From positions 62,001 to 126,000 of the forward strand of contig NZ_JAFFJV010000003.1 in the NCBI RefSeq assembly GCF_016924645.1: a DNA stretch of 64,000 nucleotides, read 5' to 3'. Positions 34,547 to 42,667 of the stretch are shown here, piece after piece. The translations under genes were made by a program, and so were the position numbers. Positions within the stretch are counted from its first letter, which is position 1. Each line of letters starts with the position of its first letter. Below the pieces are notes generated by a model. The model saw nothing but the letters and a program-made list of their open reading frames with translations. It was not told the DNA's origin and did not search any database. Source of the stretch: Rufibacter psychrotolerans. GTDB lineage: Bacteria; Bacteroidota; Bacteroidia; Cytophagales; Hymenobacteraceae.

Positions 34547-34610
34547 GTTGTTGGTGAGAACACCAACAACGGCGGCGAACGGCGGCAATGTTGCTGGTGT
34601 TTTCACCAAC
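34547..34610. repeat. two GTTGNTGGTG hairpins
   Basis: GTTGTTGGTG-AGAA-CACCAACAAC (34547-34570) is followed by GTTGCTGGTG-TTTT-CACCAAC (34590-34610), separated by a GGCGGC-rich direct repeat. In the non-coding gap 34293-34970. Confidence 0.75.
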
Positions 34611-34704
34611 TTCGACGGAAACCTTCAATCTTATCTGGCAGTGCTTCTTCTTGGCGTAATTTCCTTTCTGCATACAATAGCTATACAAACAATAAAATCC
34701 CGCC

Positions 34705-34840
34705 CCCTCGCTCGCCTCCGGCGAGTGTGAGCTATCGGGCAGCCTCTGGCTGCTATGCGGCACATCAAAAATCACTTAGCTCCTTCCCTAGTGGCCAGAG
34801 GCCACAGAATAACGTACACTCGCCAGAGGCGAGCGAAGGA
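34705..34840. repeat. family B paired element (two inverted copies)
   Basis: Left copy 34705-34753: constant hairpin CTCGCC-TCC-GGCGAG, then variable hairpin GCAGCC-TCT-GGCTGC. Right copy is inverted (34791-34840), with constant hairpin at 34818-34834 and variable hairpin GTGGCC-AGA-GGCCAC at 34791-34805. The variable stems differ but each stays fully paired. Confidence 0.9.
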
Positions 34841-34916
34841 TGGAGGAACATCACAAGGGAACAACCTGAACAGCTCTGTTTCAGGCCTACTTCCGCCAGA
34901 ACACTCCAAAAACAGA

Positions 34917-34949
34917 AAACCTCACAGGTCTGGCAGCCCTGTGAGGTTT
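34917..34949 (-). terminator. family E terminator of def
   Basis: AAACCTCACAGG (34917-34928) pairs with CCTGTGAGGTTT (34938-34949), 21 nt past the def stop. On the minus strand a T-rich run follows. Same stem core as the rimO terminator. Confidence 0.82.
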
Positions 34950-34970
34950 GAAAAGCTAACCGGTAGTTTA

Positions 34971-35537
34971 TTACCGACGGCCGGCGGCGGCAAACTTCAT
35001 GCGGTAATCGGCGTCCACGTCTCCTTTGGAGATCTTGGTGAGTTTGCCTTTGAGGAGGCGCTTCTTCAGGGCAGAGAGGTGATCGGTGAAGAGGATGCCT
35101 TCAATGTGGTCGTACTCGTGCTGGATCACGCGGGCGGTCACGTCATCGTACTCCTCCTCGTGCTGCACCCAGTTCTGGTCATAGTACCGGATGCGGATGC
35201 GCTCCTGGCGCCATACTTCCTCGCGTACGCCGGGAATGCTGAGGCAGCCTTCGTCAAACGCCCACTCGTCGCCGGACTCTTCCAGGATCACCGGGTTGAT
35301 GAACGCTTTCTTCACGCCTTTGTCTTCTTCGCCCTCGTCCATGAACGGCTTGGAATCAATCACGAACAGGCGGATGCTTTTCCCGATCTGCGGGGCGGCC
35401 AGGCCTACGCCGTGCGCGTGGTACATGGTTTCAAACATATCCTCAATGAGCTTGTCCAGCTCCGGATAGTCCTGGGCAATGTCTGTGGCTTTGGTGCGCA
35501 GCACCGGATCGCCGTAGGCAACTATAGGGTAGATCAT
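34971..35537 (-). CDS. def: peptide deformylase
   Basis: 188 residues with all three motifs: HGVGLAAPQIG (residues 42-52), DEGCLSIPG with metal ligand C98, and IQHEYDHIEG with H140, E141 and H144. It removes the formyl group from nascent proteins. The C-terminus (LKKRLLKGKLTKISKGDVDA) is basic. The start codon overlaps the end of ruvX by 4 nt, so the genes are translationally coupled. Confidence 0.97.
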   Translation of the reverse strand: MIYPIVAYGDPVLRTKATDIAQDYPELDKLIEDMFETMYHAHGVGLAAPQIGKSIRLFVIDSKPFMDEGEEDKGVKKAFINPVILEESGDEWAFDEGCLSIPGVREEVWRQERIRIRYYDQNWVQHEEEYDDVTARVIQHEYDHIEGILFTDHLSALKKRLLKGKLTKISKGDVDADYRMKFAAAGRR

Positions 35538-35953
35538 AGATATTGTCTGCTCTCTAAATAACTCTGTAAAATGATGGTGGCGCTGATCTTGTCCACGGTG
35601 GCTTTGTCGGCGCGGGCTTTCTTGCCGATGCCGGCGTCTATCATGGTCTGGAACGCCATTCTGGACGTGAACCGTTCATCGTGGGTCACCACTTTCTTGC
35701 CGGGGAACTGCTTCTGCAGCTTCCGCACGAAGCCCACCACGTGCTGGGTGTTGTTGGTGTCGTTCCCGTCCAGGTGCTTGGGCATGCCTACCACAAACTC
35801 GTCCACCTCCTCTTTCTGGCAGTACTGCGCCAGGAACGTCAGCACGTCTTTGGCGTGCACCGTGTCCAGGCCCGAGGCGATGATCTGCAGCGGATCTGTG
35901 ACCGCCAGGCCCACCCGCTTCACTCCGTAATCTATGGCCAGTATGCGCCCCAT
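35534..35953 (-). CDS. ruvX: Holliday junction resolvase-like protein RuvX (YqgF)
   Basis: 139 residues, the usual size. RNase H-like motifs: ILAIDYGVKRVGLAVTDP at the N-terminus with the first catalytic Asp, VVGMPKHLDG in the middle, and DERFTSRMAF with DKISATIILQSYLE at the C-terminus. It is linked to pre-16S rRNA 5' maturation and Holliday-junction processing. First gene of a two-gene operon with def. Confidence 0.95.
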   Translation of the reverse strand: MGRILAIDYGVKRVGLAVTDPLQIIASGLDTVHAKDVLTFLAQYCQKEEVDEFVVGMPKHLDGNDTNNTQHVVGFVRKLQKQFPGKKVVTHDERFTSRMAFQTMIDAGIGKKARADKATVDKISATIILQSYLESRQYL

Positions 35954-36043
35954 GTTTCTGTTTTTACGATGATTTCCGGAAATCAGCCCGAAAATGGCGG
36001 CGGAGCCCTACCTTCTGGGGCAGTTTTCAACGCAACACCACTG

Positions 36044-36051
36044 CAAAGGTA
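36044..36051 (-). promoter_or_regulatory. -7 box upstream of ruvX
   Basis: TACCTTTG on the minus strand, an exact TAnnTTTG match about 90 nt before the ruvX ATG. No TTG at 19-nt spacing. Confidence 0.42.
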
Positions 36052-36148
36052 GCGCATTCTTCTGGAAAACCTTTTCTCTTGCGGGTACTCCCGTTTTCAA
36101 AGCGAGGTGCTTTTGTGTAACTTACGCGTTAGAATTACACCTTATTCC

Positions 36149-37735
36149 ATGTCTGACAAACCTTTTGGCCGGACTTACCGGCTTTTGCTCCTGGCGCTGT
36201 TGCTCTGGAGCACCGCTCTCCCCTCTTTTGCCCAGGTTGATTTCCAGAAGCTGGATGCCTATTACCAGAAAGCCATCAAAGACTGGAACGTGCCCGGCAT
36301 GGCCATCGCCATTGTGAAGAACGATTCAGTGGTATTTGCCAAAGGCTACGGCGTGCGCGATGCCCAGAAAGGCGGCACCGTGGATGCCAACACCCTCTTC
36401 GGGATTGCCTCTAACTCCAAGGCCTACACTGCCGCGGCCCTGGCCATGCTGGTAGACGAAGGCAAACTGAAGTGGGACGACAAAGTGACCCAATACCTGC
36501 CCTACCTGCAACTCTATGACCCGTACGTGACCGAGCAACTCAACATAAGAGACCTGCTGAGCCACCGCGTAGGTTTGCAGACCTTCTCCGGCGATTTGCT
36601 TTGGTACAACACCACCTTCAGCCGCAAAGAGATTCTGCAACGGGCCAGGTACCTGAAGCCTACTTACCCGTTCAGGGGCGGTTACGGCTACTCTAACCTC
36701 ATGTTCATTGCCGCCGGCGAGGTGATTGAAACCATTACCGGCAAAACCTGGGAGCAGTTCATCCAGGAACGCTTCTTCAAGCCGTTGGGCATGACCAACT
36801 CCTACACCTCGGTGAACCAACTGAAAGGGGTAGACAACGTGGCCAGTCCGCACGCCAACCCAACCACCGAGGGCGGAAAACCGGTACCTACGGTATTCAC
36901 CGCCTGGGACAACTGGAACCCGGCCGCCGGTATCTTCACCAGCGCCAATCAGCACGCCCAATGGATGCGCCTGCAACTGAACCGCGGCACCTACAAAGGC
37001 CAGCGCCTGTTCTCTGAGGCCGCTTCGCACACTATGTGGACCATGCACAACCCCTTCCCCATCGCGCCGCAAGCCGAGGCCCTTACTCCTTCCACCCACT
37101 TTTCCGGCGCCGGTCTGGGCTGGATGCTGAACGATTACCAGGGACGCAAAATAGTTACCCACAGCGGCGGCCACGAAGGCATGAACAGCCGCACCATGCT
37201 GGTGCCCGAAGAGAAACTGGGCATCGTGATCCTGACCAACAGCATGAGCAGCATTATGACGCCTATGGCCTACTACACCGTAGATCAGTTTCTGGGCATT
37301 AAAAACGGCCGTGACTGGAGCAGGTTCACCTTAGACCTGGCCGCCAAAGGCCGGGCCGCTGAGAAAGCCGCCGAGGCGAAGAAGCCCAAAGAGAAAACCG
37401 CCAAAGCCAAACTCACCCGCGACCTGAATGCCTACGCCGGTACTTACCACAGCCCGCTGTACGGCGATGCGGTAGTTTCTGTCAAGAACGGCAAACTGGT
37501 GCTGAGCCTGCCATCGGCCCCGGCGCTGGGCGGCGAACTTTCCCTCTGGAAACCCGACATCTTTTACTTGGCCTGGAAAAACAATTTCGCGTTGCTCACG
37601 CCTACCAAAGCGCGTTTCCTGCCCGGGCCAGACGGCACCGTTCAGGAACTTCGGTTAGATTCTGACAACCCAGATTTCCACTTCTCTGAACTAGAATTCA
37701 CGCGGGTTCCCGGGGCCGGTAACCAGACGTTTTAG
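36149..37735 (+). CDS. exported serine hydrolase (class C beta-lactamase/PBP fold) with DUF3471-like tail
   Basis: 528 residues from the ATG at 36149, giving signal peptide LLLLALLLWSTALPSFAQ. The penicilloyl-serine fold is marked by SNSK (FGIASNSKAYTAAALAMLV, about residue 87), YSN (GYGYSNLMFIAAGEVI) and HSGGHEGM in place of the KTG triad. Residues about 390-520 form a C-terminal beta domain of the DUF3471 type (NAYAGTYHSPLYGDAVVSVK). Probably a peptidase or esterase acting in the periplasm. Antibiotic resistance is not implied. Confidence 0.92.
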   Translation: MSDKPFGRTYRLLLLALLLWSTALPSFAQVDFQKLDAYYQKAIKDWNVPGMAIAIVKNDSVVFAKGYGVRDAQKGGTVDANTLFGIASNSKAYTAAALAMLVDEGKLKWDDKVTQYLPYLQLYDPYVTEQLNIRDLLSHRVGLQTFSGDLLWYNTTFSRKEILQRARYLKPTYPFRGGYGYSNLMFIAAGEVIETITGKTWEQFIQERFFKPLGMTNSYTSVNQLKGVDNVASPHANPTTEGGKPVPTVFTAWDNWNPAAGIFTSANQHAQWMRLQLNRGTYKGQRLFSEAASHTMWTMHNPFPIAPQAEALTPSTHFSGAGLGWMLNDYQGRKIVTHSGGHEGMNSRTMLVPEEKLGIVILTNSMSSIMTPMAYYTVDQFLGIKNGRDWSRFTLDLAAKGRAAEKAAEAKKPKEKTAKAKLTRDLNAYAGTYHSPLYGDAVVSVKNGKLVLSLPSAPALGGELSLWKPDIFYLAWKNNFALLTPTKARFLPGPDGTVQELRLDSDNPDFHFSELEFTRVPGAGNQTF

Positions 37736-37795
37736 AGCACCCGCTATCCCACACATCATTTAACCCACAAATTCTAGCAGCTTTCAGGGAACTAG

Positions 37796-37829
37796 AAGCC
37801 CCCGGCAGGCATTTGTCTGGCGGGGGCTT
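37796..37829 (+). terminator. terminator after the serine hydrolase gene
   Basis: AAGCCCCCG (37796-37804) pairs with CGGGGGCTT (37821-37829), followed by TATTTT. The gap 37736-38061 otherwise holds a degenerate family D copy near 37834 and no gene. Confidence 0.78.
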
Positions 37830-38061
37830 TATTTTAGGGGCGTTTTAAGAAAAACAGAATAAAATCAGCCAAGTCTGTAATATTTGGCCGGGCAACCCGA
37901 CCAATGCCGCACCGCTAAAAACAAACAACAGTAAGGTTCCTGCCTTCAGCATTAGGATCAGTGATTTACATACGCTTGCAGCCAATTCTCCCTTAAGAGA
38001 AACTTAATCAATACCTTTTCAAGAGAATCACCCTTTTTCCAAACTAAAACAAGCCTGTACC

Positions 38062-41049
38062 ATGTCTAAAAAGAGTACCCTGGCAATCTTGCTGGCCGCC
38101 GCCATGTTAACGCAGGCCCAGGCGCAGACAACCAAGAAAGCCGCCCCGGCGAAGAAAGCCACCACCACCGCTGCCAAAGCAAAGACCGGCACCCGCCTGG
38201 TAGAGAAAGTTACCCGCAAGGGCAGCGAACTGGTTATTCCGTATGAAAAATACGTGTTGCCCAACGGCCTTACCGTGGTGGTACACGAAGACCACTCAGA
38301 CCCTATTGTGCACGTGGACGTGACCTATCACGTGGGTTCGGCCCGCGAGGAAGTGGGCAAGTCGGGTTTTGCGCACTTCTTTGAGCACATGATGTTCCAG
38401 GGCTCCGACAACGTAGCCGATGAGGAGCACTTCAAGATCGTCTCGGAGGCCGGCGGAACCCTGAACGGCACCACCAACCGCGACCGCACCAACTACTTTG
38501 AGACCATGCCCGCCAACCAGCTGGAGACCGCTCTTTGGTTAGAAGCTGACCGGATGGGCTTCTTGTTGGATGCCGTAACCCAGCAGAAATTTGAAGTGCA
38601 GCGCGAGACCGTGAAGAACGAGCGCGGCCAGCGCGTGGACAACGCCCCATACGGCTTGTCTTACGAGAAAGTGAGCGCCGCTTTGTATCCATACGGTCAC
38701 CCGTATTCCTGGACCACCATCGGGTACATTGAGGACCTGAACCGCGTGAACGTACAAGACCTGAAAAACTTCTTCCTGCGCTGGTACGGGCCAAACAACG
38801 CCACTTTGACCGTGGGTGGTGACGTAACGCCAGAGCAAGTAGTGAAGCTGGCCGAGAAATACTTCGGTTCTATCCCTAAGGGCCCGGAAGTGAAGAACAT
38901 GAAGCTGCCTACGCCGGTACTCACCCAGGACCGCTACATCTCTTACGAAGATAATATCCGTTTCCCTGCTGTTCAGATTACCTTGCCAACCGTGCCGGCC
39001 AACCACCCAGATGAAGCCGCCCTGGATGTGCTTTCTGATATCATTGGCGGCGGCAGAACGTCTATCATCTACCAGAACATGGTGAAAACGCAGAAAGCCA
39101 ACCAGGCCGGTGCGTACCACTCTACTTCTGAACTGGCGGGAGAATTCACGCTTTCGGCGCGGGTACTGCCTAACCAGAACCTGGCTGATGCCGAAAAACA
39201 ACTGCGCGATGCCATCGCGGAGTTCGAGAAAAAAGGCGTGACCGATGAAGACATCGCCCGTTACAAAGCTTCACATGAGGCCAGCGTGATCAACAGAATG
39301 TCCAGCGTGTCGGGTAAAACGTCTACCCTGGCGGCCTATCAGTTCATGACCGGCAACGCGAACTTCCTCACGCAGGAACTGAAGGCTGTGCAGAGTGTGA
39401 CCAAAGCCGATGTACAGCGGGTGTACAACCAGTACATCAAAGGCAAAAAAGCCGTGATCCTGAGCGTAGTGCCCAAAGGCAAAGGCGAACTGGTGGCCAA
39501 AGCCGATAATTTCAAAGTAGACCCCAGCGGCTACAAAGCGCCCGCCGATCAGTATTCTGGCTTGAAGTACGTAAAAGCCAAAGATACCTTTGACCGCAGC
39601 AAGCGTCCGGCCGCCGGAGCCAACCCCACCATCACCGTGCCTCCGTTCTGGAAAGAGACCTTCGCCAACGGCATCAAGGTGATCGGGTCGAAGAGCGATG
39701 AGGTACCAACCGTAACCCTGCTGTTCACGCTGCAAGGCGGACACAAACTGGAGGCCAACGATCCGTCTAAAGCTGGTCTGGCTTCTCTGACCGCTTCTAT
39801 GCTGAACGAGTCTTCGCAGAAATACACCGCCGAGGAAATCAGCACCGAGCTGGAGAAACTTGGTTCCTCTATCAGTTTCGGAAGCGGGGCCGAAAACATG
39901 ACTGTTTCGGTTTCTTCGCAGGTGAAAAACCTGGATGCCACGCTGGCCCTGCTGGAGGAACGCATGCTCCGTCCGCGCTTTGACCAGGCCGAGTTTGACC
40001 GCATCAAGAAACAGCGCCTGGAGGCCATCAAAAACCAGAGCACGCAGCCTACCGTGGTAGCCGACAATGTGTACTTAAAAATGCTGTACGGCGAAGGCAA
40101 CATCCGTGCGGTTCCTACCGTGGGTACCGTACAAACCGTGGAAAGCATCAGCCTGGATGACGTGAAGAAATTCTACCAGAACTACTTCTCTCCATCCGTG
40201 ACCAACCTGGTGATAGTGGGCGATGTAGACCAAAAGCAGGTAATGCCTAAACTGGCCTTCCTGAACAAGTGGGCTCCCAAGCCAGTGACTATGCCGGCTA
40301 ACGTCAAGGCGGCCAGCATTGACAAAACCAAGATCTTCATCGTGGACAAAGAGAAAGCCGCCCAGTCTGAGATCAGAATCGGGTACATGGCCCTTCCTTA
40401 CGATGCCACCGGCGAGTATTACAAAGCCGGCCTGATGAACTACGTATTGGGTGGCGCTTTCAACAGCCGCATCAACCTGAACCTGCGCGAAGACAAAGGC
40501 TACACCTACGGCGCTCGTTCCGGCTTCAACGGCACCGAGGAAGCTGGTCCGTTCACCGCTATGGCTGGCGTACGTTCCAACGCGTCTGATGCTTCGGTGG
40601 TGGAGTTCATGAAAGAGATCAAGCGCTTTAGAGAAGAAGGTATCACTGATGCTGAATTAGCGTTCATGAAGAACGCCATTGGCCAAGCCGATGCCCGCCG
40701 CTATGAGACGTCGTTCCAGAAAGCGGCCTTCCTGAACAACATGCTGCGCTACAACCTGACGCCCGACTACGTGGCCAAGCAGAACGAGATCCTGCAGAAC
40801 ATCACCAAAGAGGAAATCAACGCGCTGGCCAAGAAGTACCTGCCGGTAGATAACATGAGCATCATGCTGGTGGGCGACAAAGCCGCCATTAAACCCGGTC
40901 TGGAGAAACTGGGCTACGAAGTGGTGGAACTGGACGCCGACGGCGCTCCGTTGGCCGCCAAGGTGGAAGCCCCAGCAGCCCAGGCAGAGCCCAAGAAAAC
41001 CGAACCCGTGAAAGGCCGCAAAGCCAAGAAACAAGGCCGCGTTTTCTAA
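38062..41049 (+). CDS. M16 family zinc protease with two peptidase domains
   Basis: 995 residues. Signal peptide (LAILLAAAMLTQAQAQ) and a Lys/Ala-rich linker (about residues 24-45, AAPAKKATTTAAKAK). The inverted zinc motif HFFEH (H105, E108, H109) with downstream Glu marks the active N-terminal half. The second half (from about residue 525) repeats the fold without the motif, the usual pairing for this family. The C-terminus has a basic tail (KKTEPVKGRKAKKQGRVF). It should digest peptides in the periplasm. Single gene, followed by a terminator. Confidence 0.95.
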   Translation: MSKKSTLAILLAAAMLTQAQAQTTKKAAPAKKATTTAAKAKTGTRLVEKVTRKGSELVIPYEKYVLPNGLTVVVHEDHSDPIVHVDVTYHVGSAREEVGKSGFAHFFEHMMFQGSDNVADEEHFKIVSEAGGTLNGTTNRDRTNYFETMPANQLETALWLEADRMGFLLDAVTQQKFEVQRETVKNERGQRVDNAPYGLSYEKVSAALYPYGHPYSWTTIGYIEDLNRVNVQDLKNFFLRWYGPNNATLTVGGDVTPEQVVKLAEKYFGSIPKGPEVKNMKLPTPVLTQDRYISYEDNIRFPAVQITLPTVPANHPDEAALDVLSDIIGGGRTSIIYQNMVKTQKANQAGAYHSTSELAGEFTLSARVLPNQNLADAEKQLRDAIAEFEKKGVTDEDIARYKASHEASVINRMSSVSGKTSTLAAYQFMTGNANFLTQELKAVQSVTKADVQRVYNQYIKGKKAVILSVVPKGKGELVAKADNFKVDPSGYKAPADQYSGLKYVKAKDTFDRSKRPAAGANPTITVPPFWKETFANGIKVIGSKSDEVPTVTLLFTLQGGHKLEANDPSKAGLASLTASMLNESSQKYTAEEISTELEKLGSSISFGSGAENMTVSVSSQVKNLDATLALLEERMLRPRFDQAEFDRIKKQRLEAIKNQSTQPTVVADNVYLKMLYGEGNIRAVPTVGTVQTVESISLDDVKKFYQNYFSPSVTNLVIVGDVDQKQVMPKLAFLNKWAPKPVTMPANVKAASIDKTKIFIVDKEKAAQSEIRIGYMALPYDATGEYYKAGLMNYVLGGAFNSRINLNLREDKGYTYGARSGFNGTEEAGPFTAMAGVRSNASDASVVEFMKEIKRFREEGITDAELAFMKNAIGQADARRYETSFQKAAFLNNMLRYNLTPDYVAKQNEILQNITKEEINALAKKYLPVDNMSIMLVGDKAAIKPGLEKLGYEVVELDADGAPLAAKVEAPAAQAEPKKTEPVKGRKAKKQGRVF

Positions 41050-41092
41050 GCGATTTTGCTGAATCTTCCTGAAAACAGGAGGAACCCATTTT

Positions 41093-41132
41093 AAAGGCGT
41101 TTTCGGGAAAAAGCCCCGGAAACGCCTTTTTT
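41093..41132 (+). terminator. terminator of the M16 protease gene
   Basis: AAAGGCGTTT pairs with AAACGCCTTT around a GC-rich loop and is followed by nine T. A variant of its right half recurs at 41792-41828. Confidence 0.85.
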
Positions 41133-41204
41133 TTTATGATACCCAAACCTGCGGCTATCACAGCACTACTTGTCACATGGTTTTAATGGCTTTCTGATGA
41201 AGCA

Positions 41205-41271
41205 AGCGTCCGCACGTACTTTATCTGGAACGCGTGCGGACACGAGCCGAAGGCTCGCGCCAGCGAAGGTA
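41205..41271. repeat. family C element, copy 1
   Basis: GCGTGCGGACA (from 41232) then CGAGCC-GAA-GGCTCG and the constant tail CGCCAGCGAAGG. The nearby GTCCGCACG (41208-41216) is the inverted form of CGTGCGGAC, making a further outer hairpin. Confidence 0.85.
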
Positions 41272-41519
41272 TGTGCCCTCTACGTGGTGCTGTCCATACC
41301 AAGATTATCCCTCGCTCGCCTCTCGGACGCCTGTGAATCATTGTTCGGCCTCAGGCCGAAATGGAAAAATGCTGAACGTTTCACATAATGGCAGAACCCG
41401 TAAGTTTCTCACTCCAACAATCCTCCACCTTCCTGAAAAGATCTTGGGCAGGCCAAAAGAACAGTGTAGAAGCACTGCCACCATCCATGCACAGGATTTT
41501 GCCAGAAAATCAAAAAGAG

Positions 41520-41562
41520 ATGTGCCTTCGCTGGCGCGAGCCTCCGGCTCGTGTCCGCACGC
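41520..41562. repeat. family C element, copy 2 (inverted)
   Basis: Reverse complement of the element: tail GCCTTCGCTGGCG-type bases first, then CGAGCC-TCC-GGCTCG and TGTCCGCACGC. Apart from the loop and the outermost bases it matches copies 1 and 3. Confidence 0.88.
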
Positions 41563-41640
41563 ATTCCAGAATATAAACGGTTTCCGCCTTTCAGACCTTC
41601 AGTACTCTTACTTTCCACCTCAGGATGTCCCAACCTACTT

Positions 41641-41729
41641 TGTCATCTTGGAAAGATCTTGTGGGCGAACTAGAAAAGCATGGAAGCCACGACACTACCG
41701 TTCGCTCACAAGATCTTTCCAAGATGACA
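41641..41729. repeat. 30-bp inverted repeat with 29-nt loop
   Basis: Arms 41641-41670 and 41700-41729 pair over 30 bp with one mismatch (TGTCATCTTGGAAAGATCTT is the outer part). The sub-motif AAAGATCTTG also occurs at 41436-41445. It lies in the non-coding stretch between the M16 protease and a lipoprotein gene. Confidence 0.88.
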
Positions 41730-41753
41730 GAATGAGGAGGAGCATGCGGCCAT

Positions 41754-41828
41754 GCGTGCGGACACGAGCCGGAGGCTCGCGCCAGCGAAGGTATTTTCGG
41801 GGAAAGCCCCCGGAAACGCCTTTTTTAT
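41754..41828. repeat. family C element copy 3 fused to a duplicated terminator half
   Basis: GCGTGCGGACACGAGCC and the constant tail CGCCAGCGAAGG (to about 41791) run directly into TTTTCGGGGAAAGCCCCC and GGAAACGCCTTTTTT. The latter is the loop and right arm of the terminator at 41093-41132. The left arm has been replaced by the element. Confidence 0.75.
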
Positions 41829-41919
41829 TTCCGCTCTAAACCCCATTAATTTTCCTGTAGACCAACAGGTTACCTACCGCCAACATCTGGAATTAAAGAG
41901 AAACAAAGCAGTTACAGGT

Positions 41920-42621
41920 ATGCGAGTCCTTCTCTCCTTTTCCTTTCTTCTGTTGGCCGTTCTACAGGCCTGCTCCTCTGACCCTGAACTGCAGTTTGAG
42001 CAGCCTCAGCCGCTTTTGGGCGAAGAGGAAAAAGCCATTCCGGCGGCTCTTGAGGGGCAGTACCAAAATCCGCAAGACAGCAGCCTGTTGCTCATCACGA
42101 CCAACGCCTTAGTGCAGCAGGAACAGTTCATCTGCCCTACCGCAATTCAGGAGCTTACCAAAGACTCTGTGGAATACCGTATAGAGAAAGGACACTTCTA
42201 TTCCTCAGAAAACCCCGAAGGGGTACCCGTGCTGCGACAAACACCCGATTCACTGTATCTTCTTCTCCGTTTGCAAGACACGCTTTATTCTGCAGAGGAC
42301 CGCTACCGGCTCAGGAAATTCAAGGGCTTGTACGTTCTGAACAAGCAAGTAGCGCCCAAGCGGTGGAAAGTGCTGCTCCTGAAACCGAACGGCAGAAAAT
42401 TCCTGCAACTACAGCAAGTGGCAGACTCACTGGACCGGGTGAAACTACAGGAGATTATCACGCTGCGCGAAGCCGAGAACCTGTTTCTGGCCAACCCGTC
42501 GCAGAAAGAGCTGCGCAAGTTTCTGCGGCAAGGCGGCTTCCGGCAGAGAACAACGTTTCTGCGCGTAACATACCCGGCACAACCAGCCAGACCTGCCTTG
42601 TCTTCTGCTGCTTCTCAGTGA
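41920..42621 (+). CDS. lipoprotein of unknown function
   Basis: 233 residues from the ATG at 41920, which yields a clear lipoprotein signal (LLSFSFLLLAVLQACSSD). The longer in-frame ORF reads through a family C repeat and was rejected. The mature protein is rich in Leu and Gln, with QEQFICPTAIQELTKDSVEY, DSLYLLLRLQDTLYSAEDRY and a C-terminal LREAENLFLANPSQKELRKF. No family recognised. Convergent with the TonB receptor gene at 42660, with a family D palindrome between. Confidence 0.8.
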   Translation: MRVLLSFSFLLLAVLQACSSDPELQFEQPQPLLGEEEKAIPAALEGQYQNPQDSSLLLITTNALVQQEQFICPTAIQELTKDSVEYRIEKGHFYSSENPEGVPVLRQTPDSLYLLLRLQDTLYSAEDRYRLRKFKGLYVLNKQVAPKRWKVLLLKPNGRKFLQLQQVADSLDRVKLQEIITLREAENLFLANPSQKELRKFLRQGGFRQRTTFLRVTYPAQPARPALSSAASQ

Positions 42622-42631
42622 ACCATCCGGT

Positions 42632-42667
42632 GTTTTCAGCCTGATTTCAGGAAAACAGCTTAAAAAC
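42632..42667. repeat. family D palindrome between convergent genes
   Basis: GTTTTCAGCCTGATTTCAG then GAAAACAGCTTAAAAAC; it overlaps the last codons of the minus-strand receptor gene. Likely a bidirectional terminator. Confidence 0.62.

Noticed and set aside
36149..37735. Beta-lactamase resistance gene
   Set aside because: The SxxK and YxN motifs are those of the broad serine hydrolase family, with a DUF3471-like tail; there is no evidence of beta-lactam hydrolysis.
41170..41839. several frames of 60-200 residues
   Set aside because: They translate family C elements and the 30-bp inverted repeat; repeated peptides such as RADTSRRLAPAK arise from the repeats.
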